Position numbers and translations under genes: made by a program. The notes under the pieces are model-generated. The model was not told the DNA's origin, did no database searches, and worked only from the letters and a program-made list of their open reading frames with translations. From JAAXGX01 sp965221595 (GTDB lineage: Bacteria > Acidobacteriota > Vicinamibacteria > Vicinamibacterales > UBA8438), in contig OZ244900.1 of NCBI GenBank assembly GCA_965221595.1, forward strand, positions 2,232,001 through 2,296,000: 64,000 bases of DNA, in the 5' to 3' direction. This document shows, one piece after another, positions 24,851 through 33,844 of this stretch. The first letter of the stretch is position 1. Each line of letters begins with the position of its first letter.

Positions 24851-25738
24851 CTAGACCCGCAGGCTCCGGTACCAGGTCTTCAGCGCCGCGCCGATGGCGT
24901 GCGGGCGGTCCTCCTGCACGAAGTGCAGGCCCGGGCCGATGTCGACCGCGGTCAGTTTCCGCATGTGCGCGCGGCACCAGTCCACCAGTTCCTTGCGCAG
25001 GATGGCGCCCGGACGCGCGTAGAGCAGCAGCTTGGGAACGTCGCACGCCCCGAGCCAGGCCGCATAGGCGTCGACGATCGCGGTCACGTCGGCCGGCTCG
25101 CCGTCGATGGGGATCTCGTTCGGCCAGCGCCACACGGGCTTGCGGCTCGCCGGGTCGCGGAACGGCTCGCGGTAGCGCTCCATCTCCGCCTCGCTCAGCT
25201 TCCGCTGGATCGCGCCCGGCAGCACCTGCTCGACGAATGCATTGCGGTTCACCACGAGGTCCCAGCCCACCTCCGGCGTGCGGAACGCCTCGAACAGCGG
25301 CCGCACGGTGCGTGGCCACTCGTCCCAGGTCATCGGCCGCACCACCGCCTCCATGAATGCCAGGCCCCGCACGTTCGCCGCGTGACGCCGCGCGTAGTGG
25401 AAGCCGAGGGCCGAGCCCCAGTCGTGGAGCACCAGGGTGAGCCCCCGCAGGCCGAGCGCTTCGATGAAGCCGTCCACGTAGCGGGCGTGGTCGACGAAGC
25501 GATAGGCGAGATCGGGCTTGTCCGACCGGCCCATGCCGATCAGGTCCAGCGCCACGCAGCGCGCGTCGCCCGCCAGGTGCGGGATGACGTTGCGCCAGAG
25601 GTAGCAGGACGTCGGATTGCCGTGCAGGAACAGGATCGGCTCGCCCTCGCCCGCCTCGACGTAGTGGATGCGGGAGCCGGCCACGGTCACGAACCGCGAC
25701 TCGCAGGACATGTCCGCCGAGATGGTCTCTTCGGTCAT
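24851..25738 (-). CDS. dhaA: Haloalkane dehalogenase, DhaA type
   Basis: A 295-residue alpha/beta hydrolase. The catalytic pentad falls at the same residue numbers as in Rhodococcus DhaA: N41 in FLHGNPTSCYLW, nucleophile D106 and halide-binding W107 in LVLHDWGSALGF, E130 in AFMEAVVRP, and H272 in GPGLHFVQED. This places it in the HLD-II subgroup, which hydrolyses carbon-halogen bonds of short haloalkanes to alcohols. There is no signal peptide, so it is cytoplasmic. ATG 25738 gives this exact numbering. It sits next to oxidases on the same strand, but no dedicated halo-compound uptake gene is visible. Substrate range is not predictable from sequence. Confidence 0.9.
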   Translation of the reverse strand: MTEETISADMSCESRFVTVAGSRIHYVEAGEGEPILFLHGNPTSCYLWRNVIPHLAGDARCVALDLIGMGRSDKPDLAYRFVDHARYVDGFIEALGLRGLTLVLHDWGSALGFHYARRHAANVRGLAFMEAVVRPMTWDEWPRTVRPLFEAFRTPEVGWDLVVNRNAFVEQVLPGAIQRKLSEAEMERYREPFRDPASRKPVWRWPNEIPIDGEPADVTAIVDAYAAWLGACDVPKLLLYARPGAILRKELVDWCRAHMRKLTAVDIGPGLHFVQEDRPHAIGAALKTWYRSLRV

Positions 25739-25838
25739 GGCCCGGTGCTGGCAGGTTGCGGATGCAGTGCTTCGTGGAGGCCCGCTACCGGAGGCAAGCC
25801 GGCAGCCGCCGCGCGGAACGGCGAAACTCGAACGGGGC

Positions 25839-25875
25839 GCAGCGGCGGGAGGGCCGGCAGCCCTCCCGCCGCTGC
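25839..25875 (-). terminator. Strong hairpin terminator
   Basis: A perfect 15 bp stem (25839-25853 with 25861-25875; GCAGCGGCGGGAGGG and its complement) and a 7-base loop. It starts 10 bp beyond the stop of the cytochrome-monooxygenase fusion gene on the reverse strand. No long T-run follows, so it may be factor-assisted, or it may protect the mRNA 3' end. Confidence 0.6.
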
Positions 25876-25884
25876 AACAACCTG

Positions 25885-27294
25885 CTACTGCTGATTGTCG
25901 TTGGCCAGGTTCTGCTGCGACGGGAACTCGGCCTGGCACAGCGGGCAGCCGATGAGGTAGTCGTTCTTCGAGAGCTGCAGCCGCTCGCGGCGCTCGGCCA
26001 TCTCGCGCTCGAATTCCTCGTCGGTCAGTGCAAAGCCCTGCCCGATGTTGATGAACATGTTCGACACCGACCGACGCCCGCCGCCGGACCAGTTGCGCGG
26101 GTCGGCCACGTTGCGGTTGGCCGCGGTGGTGTCCAGCCAGCCGATGATGTGCAGGATGGTCCCCTTCGGCAGCAGCGGGGCGTAGTCGTCCTCGTAGATG
26201 TACTGCTTCACCCAGTTGTGGTCGTAGCCCGCGCAGGTGAGCTGCTGGACATTGTGCCCCCAGATGGCCTCCAGGCACATGCGCGTGCCGGGCGCGTGCT
26301 GGTGCGGCTCGAACAGCACGATCTTGGTGTGCTCCTCCAGCACGCGGTAGGCATGCAGCTCCTGGCCAGCCACGTTCGGCTTGATGTCGATGTCGACGCC
26401 GTTGCCCAGGACGTTGCTCGTGTACCGCATCTCGGGCTCGTAGCCCCTGGGATGCAGCTTGAACGCGAACTTCAGGTGCGCCCGGGTCTCGCGGCCGTTC
26501 GAGTGCAGATGGGCGTTCTCGAGGTTCAGCCGCGAGCCGGCTGCGAGCAGCCGCCCGGCAGCGGGCGGGAACACGTCCGCGTTGCGGCCCACTTCGTGCA
26601 CGGGCCAGCGCGTCGTGGTCTCGCCGTCCTCACCCTCGGGCGCGATGGTCTCGTAGGTCATGTGGTGGAACACGTAGCGCCCGCCCACCGTGTTGCTGCC
26701 CTGTATCCGCGGTACGTCGTTGAACTCCTTGACCTCGACCGCCGCCACGTAGCGATCCTCGTCCAGGCCGATGGGAATCGTGCCCAGCGACGTCCACTTG
26801 TCTGGCGCCGCGGCCGGCACCACGACCTCGTTCGATTCGACGATGAGATCGGGCTCGCCTATGGTCCACTGATCGGGGCCGGCAAACCGGCGCGGGGGCG
26901 GCAGGTCGGCCGGGTTGCCGAGCGGAGCCCCGTTGTCGGCCCAGATACCGATTGCCTCGATCTCCGCCTCGCTGAGCGACGGATCGTTCTTGTAGTGCTG
27001 GATGCCGATGTCCTTCTCGATGAACCAGGGCGGCATCGCGCCGCGCTTGTTGCGGAGCGCGGTGCGGGCCTTGATGGCGCGCGCCCAGGGCCGGACCTCC
27101 TCGTACGTCAGCAGCGACATCGGCGCCACCGAGTCGGGCCGGTGGCACTCCTGGCAGCTCCGTTGCAGGATCGGCGCAATGTCCCTGGCGAACGTGACCT
27201 GGCCGGCTGCGCCCTCCGTCGCGGGCTGGGCGATTGCGGCGGCCGGCACCAGCACACCGACGAGCAGAAGTCCGAGCCGATGCATGCTTCTCAT
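25885..27294 (-). CDS. Cytochrome c-copper type II monooxygenase-like fusion protein
   Basis: A 469-residue exported protein with a Sec signal (LGLLLVGVLVPAAAIAQ). Residues 33-130 are a monohaem cytochrome c domain with CQECH (about 47-51) and MPPWF. Residues about 150-430 resemble the peptidylglycine/dopamine-type monooxygenase core, with candidate copper histidines in YVFHHMTYET, NAHLHSNGRET, FEPHQHAPGTRMCLEAI and CAGYDHNWVKQYIY. The C-terminus adds a CPLC pair (DYLIGCPLCQAEF) that might bind metal or form a disulfide. It probably oxidises a small periplasmic substrate with electrons delivered through its own haem. Such fusions are frequent in Acidobacteriota. A good Shine-Dalgarno (AGGGAG) precedes the ATG. 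Confidence 0.8.
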   Translation of the reverse strand: MRSMHRLGLLLVGVLVPAAAIAQPATEGAAGQVTFARDIAPILQRSCQECHRPDSVAPMSLLTYEEVRPWARAIKARTALRNKRGAMPPWFIEKDIGIQHYKNDPSLSEAEIEAIGIWADNGAPLGNPADLPPPRRFAGPDQWTIGEPDLIVESNEVVVPAAAPDKWTSLGTIPIGLDEDRYVAAVEVKEFNDVPRIQGSNTVGGRYVFHHMTYETIAPEGEDGETTTRWPVHEVGRNADVFPPAAGRLLAAGSRLNLENAHLHSNGRETRAHLKFAFKLHPRGYEPEMRYTSNVLGNGVDIDIKPNVAGQELHAYRVLEEHTKIVLFEPHQHAPGTRMCLEAIWGHNVQQLTCAGYDHNWVKQYIYEDDYAPLLPKGTILHIIGWLDTTAANRNVADPRNWSGGGRRSVSNMFINIGQGFALTDEEFEREMAERRERLQLSKNDYLIGCPLCQAEFPSQQNLANDNQQ

Positions 27295-27375
27295 CGCAAC
27301 TCCCTTCGAGATGGGGCGGAACGGTCGCCCCTAGTATCTCCGCAAATCGCTTCGGCGGCAACGGCTGCGCGGGCT

Positions 27376-28671
27376 TCAGCCGGCCGGCTCGATTCTGAAG
27401 AGCACCGCCTCGTCGGCGTCCGTCAGCACGTACAGCAAACCATCAGGCCCCTGGCGCACGTCGCGGATGCGCTGGCGCAGCTCCGTGAGCAGCCACTCGC
27501 GGCGCTGCTCCTCCCCGTTCTCGTTGAAGACGATGCGCTCCAGATGCCCCGTGTTGCGGATCCCGCCGGTCCGCAGCGCGCCGACGAACAAGTCGCCCAC
27601 CCACTGCGGGAACCGGTCAGCGTCGTAGAAGACCATCCCCGACGGGGCCACCGACGGCAGCCAGACGATCTCGGACTGCTCCATCCCCGCCTGCCAAGGT
27701 CGCGATGCCACGCGCGGACCGGCGTATTGCCGGCTGTAGGAGACGACCGGCCAGCCGTAGTTCCGGCCCGGGCGGATGATGTTCAGCTCGTCGCCGCCGA
27801 GCGGCCCGTTCTCGTGCGCCCACAGCTCGCCCGTGCCGGGATGAAACGCCATCCCGAGCTGGTTGCGGTGTCCCAGCGAGTAGATCTCCGGGCGGTGGCC
27901 GCCGCGGTCCACGAAGGGGTTGTCGTCGGGGATGCCGCCGTCGTCGCGCAGCCGCACGACCTTGCCGACGGTGTCGTTCGGATCCTGGGCGCGGCCGCCC
28001 TGCTCGCCGAAGGCACCGCCGACGGTCAGCAGGAGCTTGCCGTCCGGCGCGAACACGACTCGTGAGGCGGCCCCGCCGCCGCCGTCCAGCAGGTCCGAGA
28101 CGAACAGCGTCTCGACGTCGGCCAGTGCCATCCCGTCCAGCCTCCCGCGCGCGAGCGCCACCCGAACCCCGTCGTCGCCCGGACGCGAGTACGTGAGGTA
28201 CACCCAGCGGTTGTCGCCGAACCGCGGATGCAGCGCCACGTCCATCAGGCCGGCCGCACCGACCGCGTGGACCGCGGGCAGCCCCGCAACCGGGCGCGGG
28301 TCGAGGACGCCGTCGCGGATCAGCCGCAGGCGGCCGGCCCGCTCCGTGACGAGCAGGCCGCCGTCGGGAAGGAAGGCCAGCGCCCACGGATGCGACAGGC
28401 CGCGCGTGACGGTCACCAGCCGGATGCGCGCCTCCGCGGTCTCGATGACCAGCGGGCCGGCCGGCAGGGGCACCGGCGGCAGTCCCGGTGTTGCCTGCCC
28501 CGCCGCGGCCAGGGCCGGCGCCAGCAGGCATCCGGCCACGGCTGCCACGCCGGCGGCACGTGCGCCGGCGCGCGGCAACACGCGGGCACCGGCGGCCCCG
28601 TCCGTACGCCGGCCGCGGGCCGCGCTGCGGACAGAGCGCAGTCCCGCCGGCCTACTGCTGCGCTGCGGCAT
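27376..28671 (-). CDS. PQQ-dependent soluble aldose sugar dehydrogenase-like protein
   Basis: A 431-residue exported beta-propeller of the soluble glucose/aldose sugar dehydrogenase family (PF07995). Signature blocks are LSHPWALAFLPDGGLLVTER, GLMDVALHPRFGDNRWVYLT, VVFAPDGKLLLTVGGAFGEQ, DDNPFVDRGGHRPEIYSLGH, RNQLGMAFHPGTGELWAHEN, GGDELNIIRPGRNYGWPVVS and SVAPSGMVFYDADRF. In this family the GHRN histidine is the catalytic base and calcium holds PQQ. ATG 28671 is chosen; its long basic leader (about 35 residues) before the hydrophobic AAGVAAVAGCLLAPALAAAG is unusual, and a shorter start is possible. The start overlaps the stranded 3' tail of the upstream gene. Confidence 0.85.
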   Translation of the reverse strand: MPQRSSRPAGLRSVRSAARGRRTDGAAGARVLPRAGARAAGVAAVAGCLLAPALAAAGQATPGLPPVPLPAGPLVIETAEARIRLVTVTRGLSHPWALAFLPDGGLLVTERAGRLRLIRDGVLDPRPVAGLPAVHAVGAAGLMDVALHPRFGDNRWVYLTYSRPGDDGVRVALARGRLDGMALADVETLFVSDLLDGGGGAASRVVFAPDGKLLLTVGGAFGEQGGRAQDPNDTVGKVVRLRDDGGIPDDNPFVDRGGHRPEIYSLGHRNQLGMAFHPGTGELWAHENGPLGGDELNIIRPGRNYGWPVVSYSRQYAGPRVASRPWQAGMEQSEIVWLPSVAPSGMVFYDADRFPQWVGDLFVGALRTGGIRNTGHLERIVFNENGEEQRREWLLTELRQRIRDVRQGPDGLLYVLTDADEAVLFRIEPAG

Positions 28672-28729
28672 CCTGGACGCGCGCGCCGGCCAGCATATTG
28701 TAGAGGCCGTAGTTGCCCTCGTGGCAGGC
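28652..28729 (-). pseudogene. Stranded C-terminal tail beyond an in-frame TAG
   Basis: After the TAG at 28732-28730 the same frame continues ACHEGNYGLYNMLAGAR and ends at TAG 28654-28652. Both paralogues in the window carry CHEGNY...GAR at this place without a stop. The tail therefore belongs to the upstream protein and is cut off by a single base change (most simply TAC to TAG), read-through or a sequencing error. Confidence 0.75.
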
Positions 28730-29683
28730 CTACTCGAACACCAGGTCACCGCGCTTCATCGGCAGCAGCGCGGTGAACGGCCGCGTGAAGGTCGTCGGGT
28801 CGTTCACGGTGTACTCGTAGTGCAGCGTGTCGTCCGCCGCCAGGCTGAAGCGTTCCGTCAGGTGCAGGTACGTCCCATCCCCGACCGCCTGGGCCACCGA
28901 CGGATTGAAACTCGCGGTCTTGGTGCTGAAGTTGGTCGACTCGACCACCAGCGTGTCGCCGTCCCAGTAGCCGCGCGAGTCGCCCATCCACTGGCGGATG
29001 CCCGCCGGCAGGTGTCCGCGCCCGTCGAGGGGCACGATGCGCGCGTCGTGCACCATCTCGTGGAAGATCACCACGTAGTCGGACGTCTGGAAGATCTGGA
29101 TGTTCTGGTTGTAGCCCGTAGGCACGATCGGCGGCCCCGAATTGAAGCCCAGCAGGCAGCGCTCGGCCAGGCCGCGGTCCTCGTGGCTGTCGGTGCCGAT
29201 ACCGGCCGCCCGGACGCGGACCGGAAGCGTGCCGCCCAGGTCCGCGGCCAGCGAGAGCTGCTGCATCTCCGCGCCCGGCTGCAGCGCGGGCAGGCGCCCG
29301 TCGGGCGGATCCACGATCAGCGACGTCCGCTGGTCCGCAACTACACGGGCGCCCTGGTCCACCCAGTAGTGGTTGTAGCCGCCCACGTTGCCGCCCACGG
29401 GCAGCAGCTCGTCGCGATTCGTGGTCGGCGCGTTCAACTCGGCGCTGCGCGCCGCCGCCTGCGCGTCGATTGCGGCGGCTTCCTCGGCCGCCAGGACCGC
29501 CTGGTCGCCGAGGTCCGCGGGCCGCTCGAGCGGCGTCAGCGTGCGGAAATCCCAGACGCCCTGCAGGTCGGGCCTGCCGTCGGGCAGCCGCGGCGGGTCG
29601 AATGCGGTCTGCGCACCCGCCGGGCCGGCACCCAGGGCCAGCGCAAACACCAACGGTGCGGCGACGAGAACTCTGCGGCTCAT
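28730..29683 (-). CDS. Secreted CHEGNY-family protein, truncated by an in-frame stop
   Basis: A 317-residue exported protein of an unnamed family with two more members here (35200-36438 and 51856-52875). Shared blocks are LQGVWDFRTLTPLERPADL, LIVDPPDGRLPAL, LAERCLLG, IFQTSDYVVIFHEMVHDARI, WMGDSRGYWDGDTLVVEST and DPTTFTRPFTALLPM. The signal peptide is RRVLVAAPLVFALALGAGPAGA. In the paralogues the chain continues for about 25-60 residues through CHEGNY; here TAG at 28732-28730 stops it at LVFE, with the expected tail still readable beyond. ATG 29683 has an excellent AGGAGG. The function is unknown. Conserved acidic and aromatic positions and export suggest a periplasmic enzyme or binding protein. 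Confidence 0.75.
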   Translation of the reverse strand: MSRRVLVAAPLVFALALGAGPAGAQTAFDPPRLPDGRPDLQGVWDFRTLTPLERPADLGDQAVLAAEEAAAIDAQAAARSAELNAPTTNRDELLPVGGNVGGYNHYWVDQGARVVADQRTSLIVDPPDGRLPALQPGAEMQQLSLAADLGGTLPVRVRAAGIGTDSHEDRGLAERCLLGFNSGPPIVPTGYNQNIQIFQTSDYVVIFHEMVHDARIVPLDGRGHLPAGIRQWMGDSRGYWDGDTLVVESTNFSTKTASFNPSVAQAVGDGTYLHLTERFSLAADDTLHYEYTVNDPTTFTRPFTALLPMKRGDLVFE

Positions 29684-29756
29684 GTCATCCTCCTGATCGA
29701 ATCGCACGGACCGCCGGATCGACCGGCGCCGGTCCCGGTTCACCACTGTCAGTCTA

Positions 29757-29784
29757 CCCCGTACCTGCCACCCCGTACCTGCCA
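29757..29784. repeat. Tandem 14-bp duplication
   Basis: CCCCGTACCTGCCA occurs twice head to tail (29757-29770 and 29771-29784), upstream of the divergent CHEGNY and cytochrome genes. The 286 bp gap also holds a TAGACT-like reverse-strand promoter box near 29750. Otherwise I see nothing definite in it. Confidence 0.7.
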
Positions 29785-29969
29785 CTCTCCGCACCCGGCC
29801 GCGGCAGAGTGCGACGCTCACGGTGGCGGCAGGCAGGCCGGCAGCGCACATGCCGGGCCTGCCGTCCGACGCGCGATCCGTACGTTGAAGGGTCCAATTC
29901 ACTCGACTTCGGGACGGCAAGTTGGCATCCTTATGCAGGATGCAGGGCCGTTGCCCCGGGAGGCTGCGC

Positions 29970-32477
29970 ATGCGGTTCTTCGAGTTCGAGTGGCGGCAGT
30001 CGGCACCCGCGCGGGTCGTCGGGATCCTCGTGGCGTCGGCGGCCCTCGCGGCGCCGGCGGCGGCCGGGCAGGCCCAGCGCGCCGGCGAGGACGCGCAGGC
30101 AGCGGAGGCCCTCATCGAACGCTACTGCGTCACCTGCCACAACGCGCGGCTGCGCACGGCGGGGCTGGCACTCGACGGCCTCGACGCGGCCAGGCCGGAC
30201 GCCGACGCCGAGCCGTGGGAGCGCGTCATCGGCAGGCTGCGAGCGGGCTCGATGCCGCCGCCCGGACGACCGCGCCCCGACCCGAGTACGTATCGCGCCG
30301 TCGCGGGCTGGCTGGAAGCGGAGATCGATCGGGCCTGGGCCGCCAACCCCGCACCCGGCCGCATCGGTGCCGTCCACCGGCTGAACCGCACGGAGTACGC
30401 CAACGCCGTCCGCGACCTGCTCGCGATCGACCCGCGCAGCTTCGACGTGCGGCCGCTCCTGCCCGGCGACGAGACGGCCGACGGCAGCTTCGACAACTTC
30501 GCGGGCGTCCTCACGGTCTCACGAGCCCACCTGGAACGCTACCTGTCGGTCGCCCGGCAGGTGACGCGGCTCGCGACCGGCCTGCCCCCGGTGGCGCCGA
30601 GCATCGAGACGTTCGAGATTCCCCTGCACGTCGTGCAGGACGAGCGGCAGAGCGAGGATTTGCCGTTCGGCTCGCGGGGCGGCATCGCCGTCCCGTACCA
30701 CTTCCCCGTCGACGGCGAGTACCTCTTGAAGGTACGCCTGCGGAGGCAGTACCAGGACTACATCATGGGCATGGGCTGGCCGCAGCGGCTCGAGGTGCGC
30801 CTCGACGGTCGGCTGCTCAAGCGCTTCGTGGTCGGAGGCAACGCGGAGGGCCGACCGGTGGCGGCCAGCTACGCCGGTGCCGGCGAGCCCGGCTTCGCCG
30901 GCGACCCCCGCTGGGAAGAGTTCATGCAGGTGACCGGCGACGCCGCACTCGAGGTGCGCGTGCCGGTGGAGGCCGGCCCGCGGGTCGTCGGGGTGTCGTT
31001 CGTGCGGGACATGTGGGAACCGGAAGGCCTCCCGCAGCCACTGCAGCGCGGGCGGGTGCTGACGAACGATCAAGTCTACATGGGCTACGCGGCGGTAGGC
31101 GCCGTGCAGATCGGTGGTCCGTACCAGAGCGGCGGTCGGTCGCAGGACACCCCGAGCCGCCGCAGGATCTTCCTCTGCATCCCGCGCAGCCCGGCCGAGG
31201 AGCAGCCGTGCGCCGAGCGGATCCTGTCCACGGTTGCCCGCCGCGCCTATCGGCGGCCGGTCACCGCGGCCGACCGCGAGTCGCTGCTGGCATTCTTCGA
31301 CGCGGGCCGGCGCGAGGGAGGCAGCTTCGAGGCCGGCGTACAGTACGGTCTCGAGCGCATCCTGGTCGATCCGGACTTTCTGCTGCGCGTCTACCGGGAA
31401 CCGATCGACCTGCCGCGCGGCCAGCAGACCTACCGCCTGAGCGACCTCGAAGTCGCCTCGCGCCTGTCGTTCTTCCTGTGGAGCAGCATCCCCGACGACC
31501 CCCTGCTGGCGCTGGCCGAGGCGGGACAACTCGCCGATCCGGCCATCCTGGAACAGCAGGTGCGGCGCATGCTGGCCGATCCCCGGGCCGAAGACGCGCT
31601 GGTGCGCGATTTCGCCGCGCAGTGGCTCAACCTGCGCCGCGTCGAGGAAGTGGTGGTCGACCCGCACCGCTACCCGCACTACGACGAGACGCTGCTGCAG
31701 GCGTTCCGCCGCGAGACGGAGCTGTTCGTCGCCAGCACGCTGCGCGAGGACCGCAGCGTCACGGACCTGCTGGACGCCGACTACACGTTCGTCAACGAGC
31801 GGCTGGCGCAGCACTATGGCATAATGGGCGTCCAAGGCAGCCGGTTCCGGCGAGTCTCCCTCTCGAATCGGGAACAGCGCGGGGGCCTGCTCGCGCACGG
31901 AGCGGTTTTGGCGACCACCTCCTATCCCGACCGGACGTCGCCCGTCCTGCGCGGCAAGTGGCTGCTGGACAACATCTTCGGCCTGCCCGTGCCGCCGCCT
32001 CCGCCCGGCGTGGACACCAACCTGGACGCCACGCCCGCGGCGCTGCGCCTGCCCATCCGCGAGCGTCTCGCGCAGCACCGCCGGAACCCCTCGTGCGCCA
32101 GCTGCCACGCGGTCATCGATCCGCTCGGATTCGCGCTGGAGAACTTCGACGCCATCGGGGGCTGGCGGACCATCGACGAGGCCGGAGCGCCGGTCGACGC
32201 GCGCGGCACCGCGGCCAGCGGGGCGCCGGTCGAAGGCCTGGCGGGGCTGCGCGCGCTGCTGCTGGAACAGCCCGAGCAGTTTCCCCGCACGCTCACCGAG
32301 AAACTGATGACGTATGCCTTCGGCCGGCGGTTGGAGTACTACGATCGGCCGGCCGTCCGGCAGGTCGTCCGCGCCGCCGCCGCTCACGACTACCGCTGGT
32401 CGTCGATCGTCGCCGGTATCGTGAAGAGCCCCGGCTTTCTGCTGCGCGCCACCGGTGCGGCGGCCGGCGCCAACTGA
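29970..32477 (+). CDS. DUF1587/DUF1592/DUF1588/DUF1585 cytochrome c protein, cassette 1
   Basis: An 835-residue exported multidomain protein of the type first noted in planctomycetes. In order: haem site CVTCH (about 52-56); DUF1587 with VHRLNRTEYANAVRDLLAID and FDNFAGVLTVS; a beta-rich carbohydrate-binding-like insert (about 220-380); DUF1595 with ARRAYRRPVTAAD; DUF1592 with SRLSFFLWSSIPDDPLLALA and YTFVNERLAQHYGI; DUF1588 with RTSPVLRGKWLLDNIFG and a second haem CASCH (about 709-713); and DUF1585 with LTEKLMTYAFGRRLEYYD. It is probably a periplasmic dihaem redox protein of unknown substrate. ATG 29970 has GGGAGG. It is first in an operon with a DUF1552 gene 19 bp downstream. Confidence 0.88.
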   Translation: MRFFEFEWRQSAPARVVGILVASAALAAPAAAGQAQRAGEDAQAAEALIERYCVTCHNARLRTAGLALDGLDAARPDADAEPWERVIGRLRAGSMPPPGRPRPDPSTYRAVAGWLEAEIDRAWAANPAPGRIGAVHRLNRTEYANAVRDLLAIDPRSFDVRPLLPGDETADGSFDNFAGVLTVSRAHLERYLSVARQVTRLATGLPPVAPSIETFEIPLHVVQDERQSEDLPFGSRGGIAVPYHFPVDGEYLLKVRLRRQYQDYIMGMGWPQRLEVRLDGRLLKRFVVGGNAEGRPVAASYAGAGEPGFAGDPRWEEFMQVTGDAALEVRVPVEAGPRVVGVSFVRDMWEPEGLPQPLQRGRVLTNDQVYMGYAAVGAVQIGGPYQSGGRSQDTPSRRRIFLCIPRSPAEEQPCAERILSTVARRAYRRPVTAADRESLLAFFDAGRREGGSFEAGVQYGLERILVDPDFLLRVYREPIDLPRGQQTYRLSDLEVASRLSFFLWSSIPDDPLLALAEAGQLADPAILEQQVRRMLADPRAEDALVRDFAAQWLNLRRVEEVVVDPHRYPHYDETLLQAFRRETELFVASTLREDRSVTDLLDADYTFVNERLAQHYGIMGVQGSRFRRVSLSNREQRGGLLAHGAVLATTSYPDRTSPVLRGKWLLDNIFGLPVPPPPPGVDTNLDATPAALRLPIRERLAQHRRNPSCASCHAVIDPLGFALENFDAIGGWRTIDEAGAPVDARGTAASGAPVEGLAGLRALLLEQPEQFPRTLTEKLMTYAFGRRLEYYDRPAVRQVVRAAAAHDYRWSSIVAGIVKSPGFLLRATGAAAGAN

Positions 32478-32496
32478 ACGAGAGGAACCGCAGACC

Positions 32497-33837
32497 ATGG
32501 CAATCCTGACGACGAAACCGTTGGCGCGGCGGACGGTCCTGCGCGGCCTCGGCGCGACCCTGGGGTTGCCGCTACTGGATGCCATGCTGCCCGCGTTCGC
32601 GTCGCGTGCGCAGGCCGCCGTGCCGCCGGCGCACCGCTTCCTGGCGTTCTACGTGCCAAACGGGATGGCCATGGAACACTGGCTCCCGACCACCGAGGGC
32701 CGCGACTTCGAGCTGACGCCCATCCTGGAGCCGCTGGCCCCGTTTCGCGACCAGATGATCGTGCTCTCGGGGCTCAAGTCGAGCTGGAACTATATCCACG
32801 CCGGGGCGTCCGGCTCGTTCCTGACCGGTACAACGCGCGGCGGCCGCAACGAGGTGGAGATCCTGGCCGACGTGTCGATGGACCAGCTCCTGGCGCGACA
32901 TTTCGCGGACCGCACGCAGATCCCGTCGCTCGAGATGGGCATGGACCAGCCGAACAACGCGGGCGCCTGCAGCGGCCAGTTGAGCTGCGTGTACACGCAC
33001 ACCATCGCGTGGCGCAGCCCCACGCAGGCGTTGCCCATGGAGTGGAACCCGCGGGCGGTGTTCGAGACGCTGTTCGGCGACAGCGGCAGCACCGACTGGG
33101 CGGCGCGCGAGGCGCGGCTGCGGCAACACAGGAGCCTGCTGGACGCGGTGACGGCGCGGCTGGCGGACCTCAAGCGCGAGCTCGGGCCGCAGGATAGGGT
33201 CAAGGTGGACGATTACACCGAGGCCGTGCGCGATGTCGAGCGGCGCATCCAGCGCACCGAGGAACAGCGCGAGGTCGAGCTGCCGGTGGTGGCCCAGCCG
33301 CAGGGCGCGCCGTCGAAGTTCGAGGATCATCTCGCCCTGATGCTGGACCTGCAGTTGCTGGCTTTCCGGTCCGATCTCACGCGCGTCATCACCTTCATGA
33401 TCGGCAAGGAGCAGAGCGCCCGCCCCTACCCGCAGATCGGCGTGCCCGAGGCGCACCATCCGCTGTCGCACCACAACAACGACCCGGCACTGGTGGCGCA
33501 TATGGCGAAGATCAACCGCTATCACACGCGGCTCTTCGGGGACTACCTGGCGAAACTGCGGGCGACGTCCGATGGCGACGGCACCCTGCTCGACCACATG
33601 ACGATCCTGTACGGCTCCGGTCTGTCCAACAGCAGCCGCCACTCGGGCAGCAACCTGCCCCTGCTGCTGGTCGGCGGCGGCGCGGGGCGGCTCGACGGCG
33701 GCCGCCACGTGCACTACGCCGACGAGCCTTCCATGGCCGACCTGCTGTTGACCCTGATGGACAAAATGGATGTCCCGGTGGAGCGGATCGGCGGCAGCAC
33801 GGGCAGGCTCCGGCTCGATGCCCTGCCGGGGGTGTGA
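32497..33837 (+). CDS. Tat-exported DUF1552 protein, cassette 1
   Basis: A 446-residue DUF1552 protein. The N-terminal twin-arginine signal is LARRTVLRGLGATLGLPLLD. Family blocks include FLAFYVPNGMAMEHWLP, LSGLKSSWN, SLEMGMDQPN, WRSPTQALPMEWNPR, EAHHPLSHHNNDPA and the C-terminal ILYGSGLSNSSRHSGSNLPL. The fold is related to the alkaline-phosphatase-like DUF1501 proteins, and the histidine-rich EAHHPLSHH suggests a metal site. DUF1552 genes routinely follow DUF1592 genes, so the two products likely act together after folding in the cytoplasm and Tat export. The start is set by a GAGAGGAA Shine-Dalgarno. Confidence 0.87.
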   Translation: MAILTTKPLARRTVLRGLGATLGLPLLDAMLPAFASRAQAAVPPAHRFLAFYVPNGMAMEHWLPTTEGRDFELTPILEPLAPFRDQMIVLSGLKSSWNYIHAGASGSFLTGTTRGGRNEVEILADVSMDQLLARHFADRTQIPSLEMGMDQPNNAGACSGQLSCVYTHTIAWRSPTQALPMEWNPRAVFETLFGDSGSTDWAAREARLRQHRSLLDAVTARLADLKRELGPQDRVKVDDYTEAVRDVERRIQRTEEQREVELPVVAQPQGAPSKFEDHLALMLDLQLLAFRSDLTRVITFMIGKEQSARPYPQIGVPEAHHPLSHHNNDPALVAHMAKINRYHTRLFGDYLAKLRATSDGDGTLLDHMTILYGSGLSNSSRHSGSNLPLLLVGGGAGRLDGGRHVHYADEPSMADLLLTLMDKMDVPVERIGGSTGRLRLDALPGV

Positions 33838-33844
33838 CACCGCC

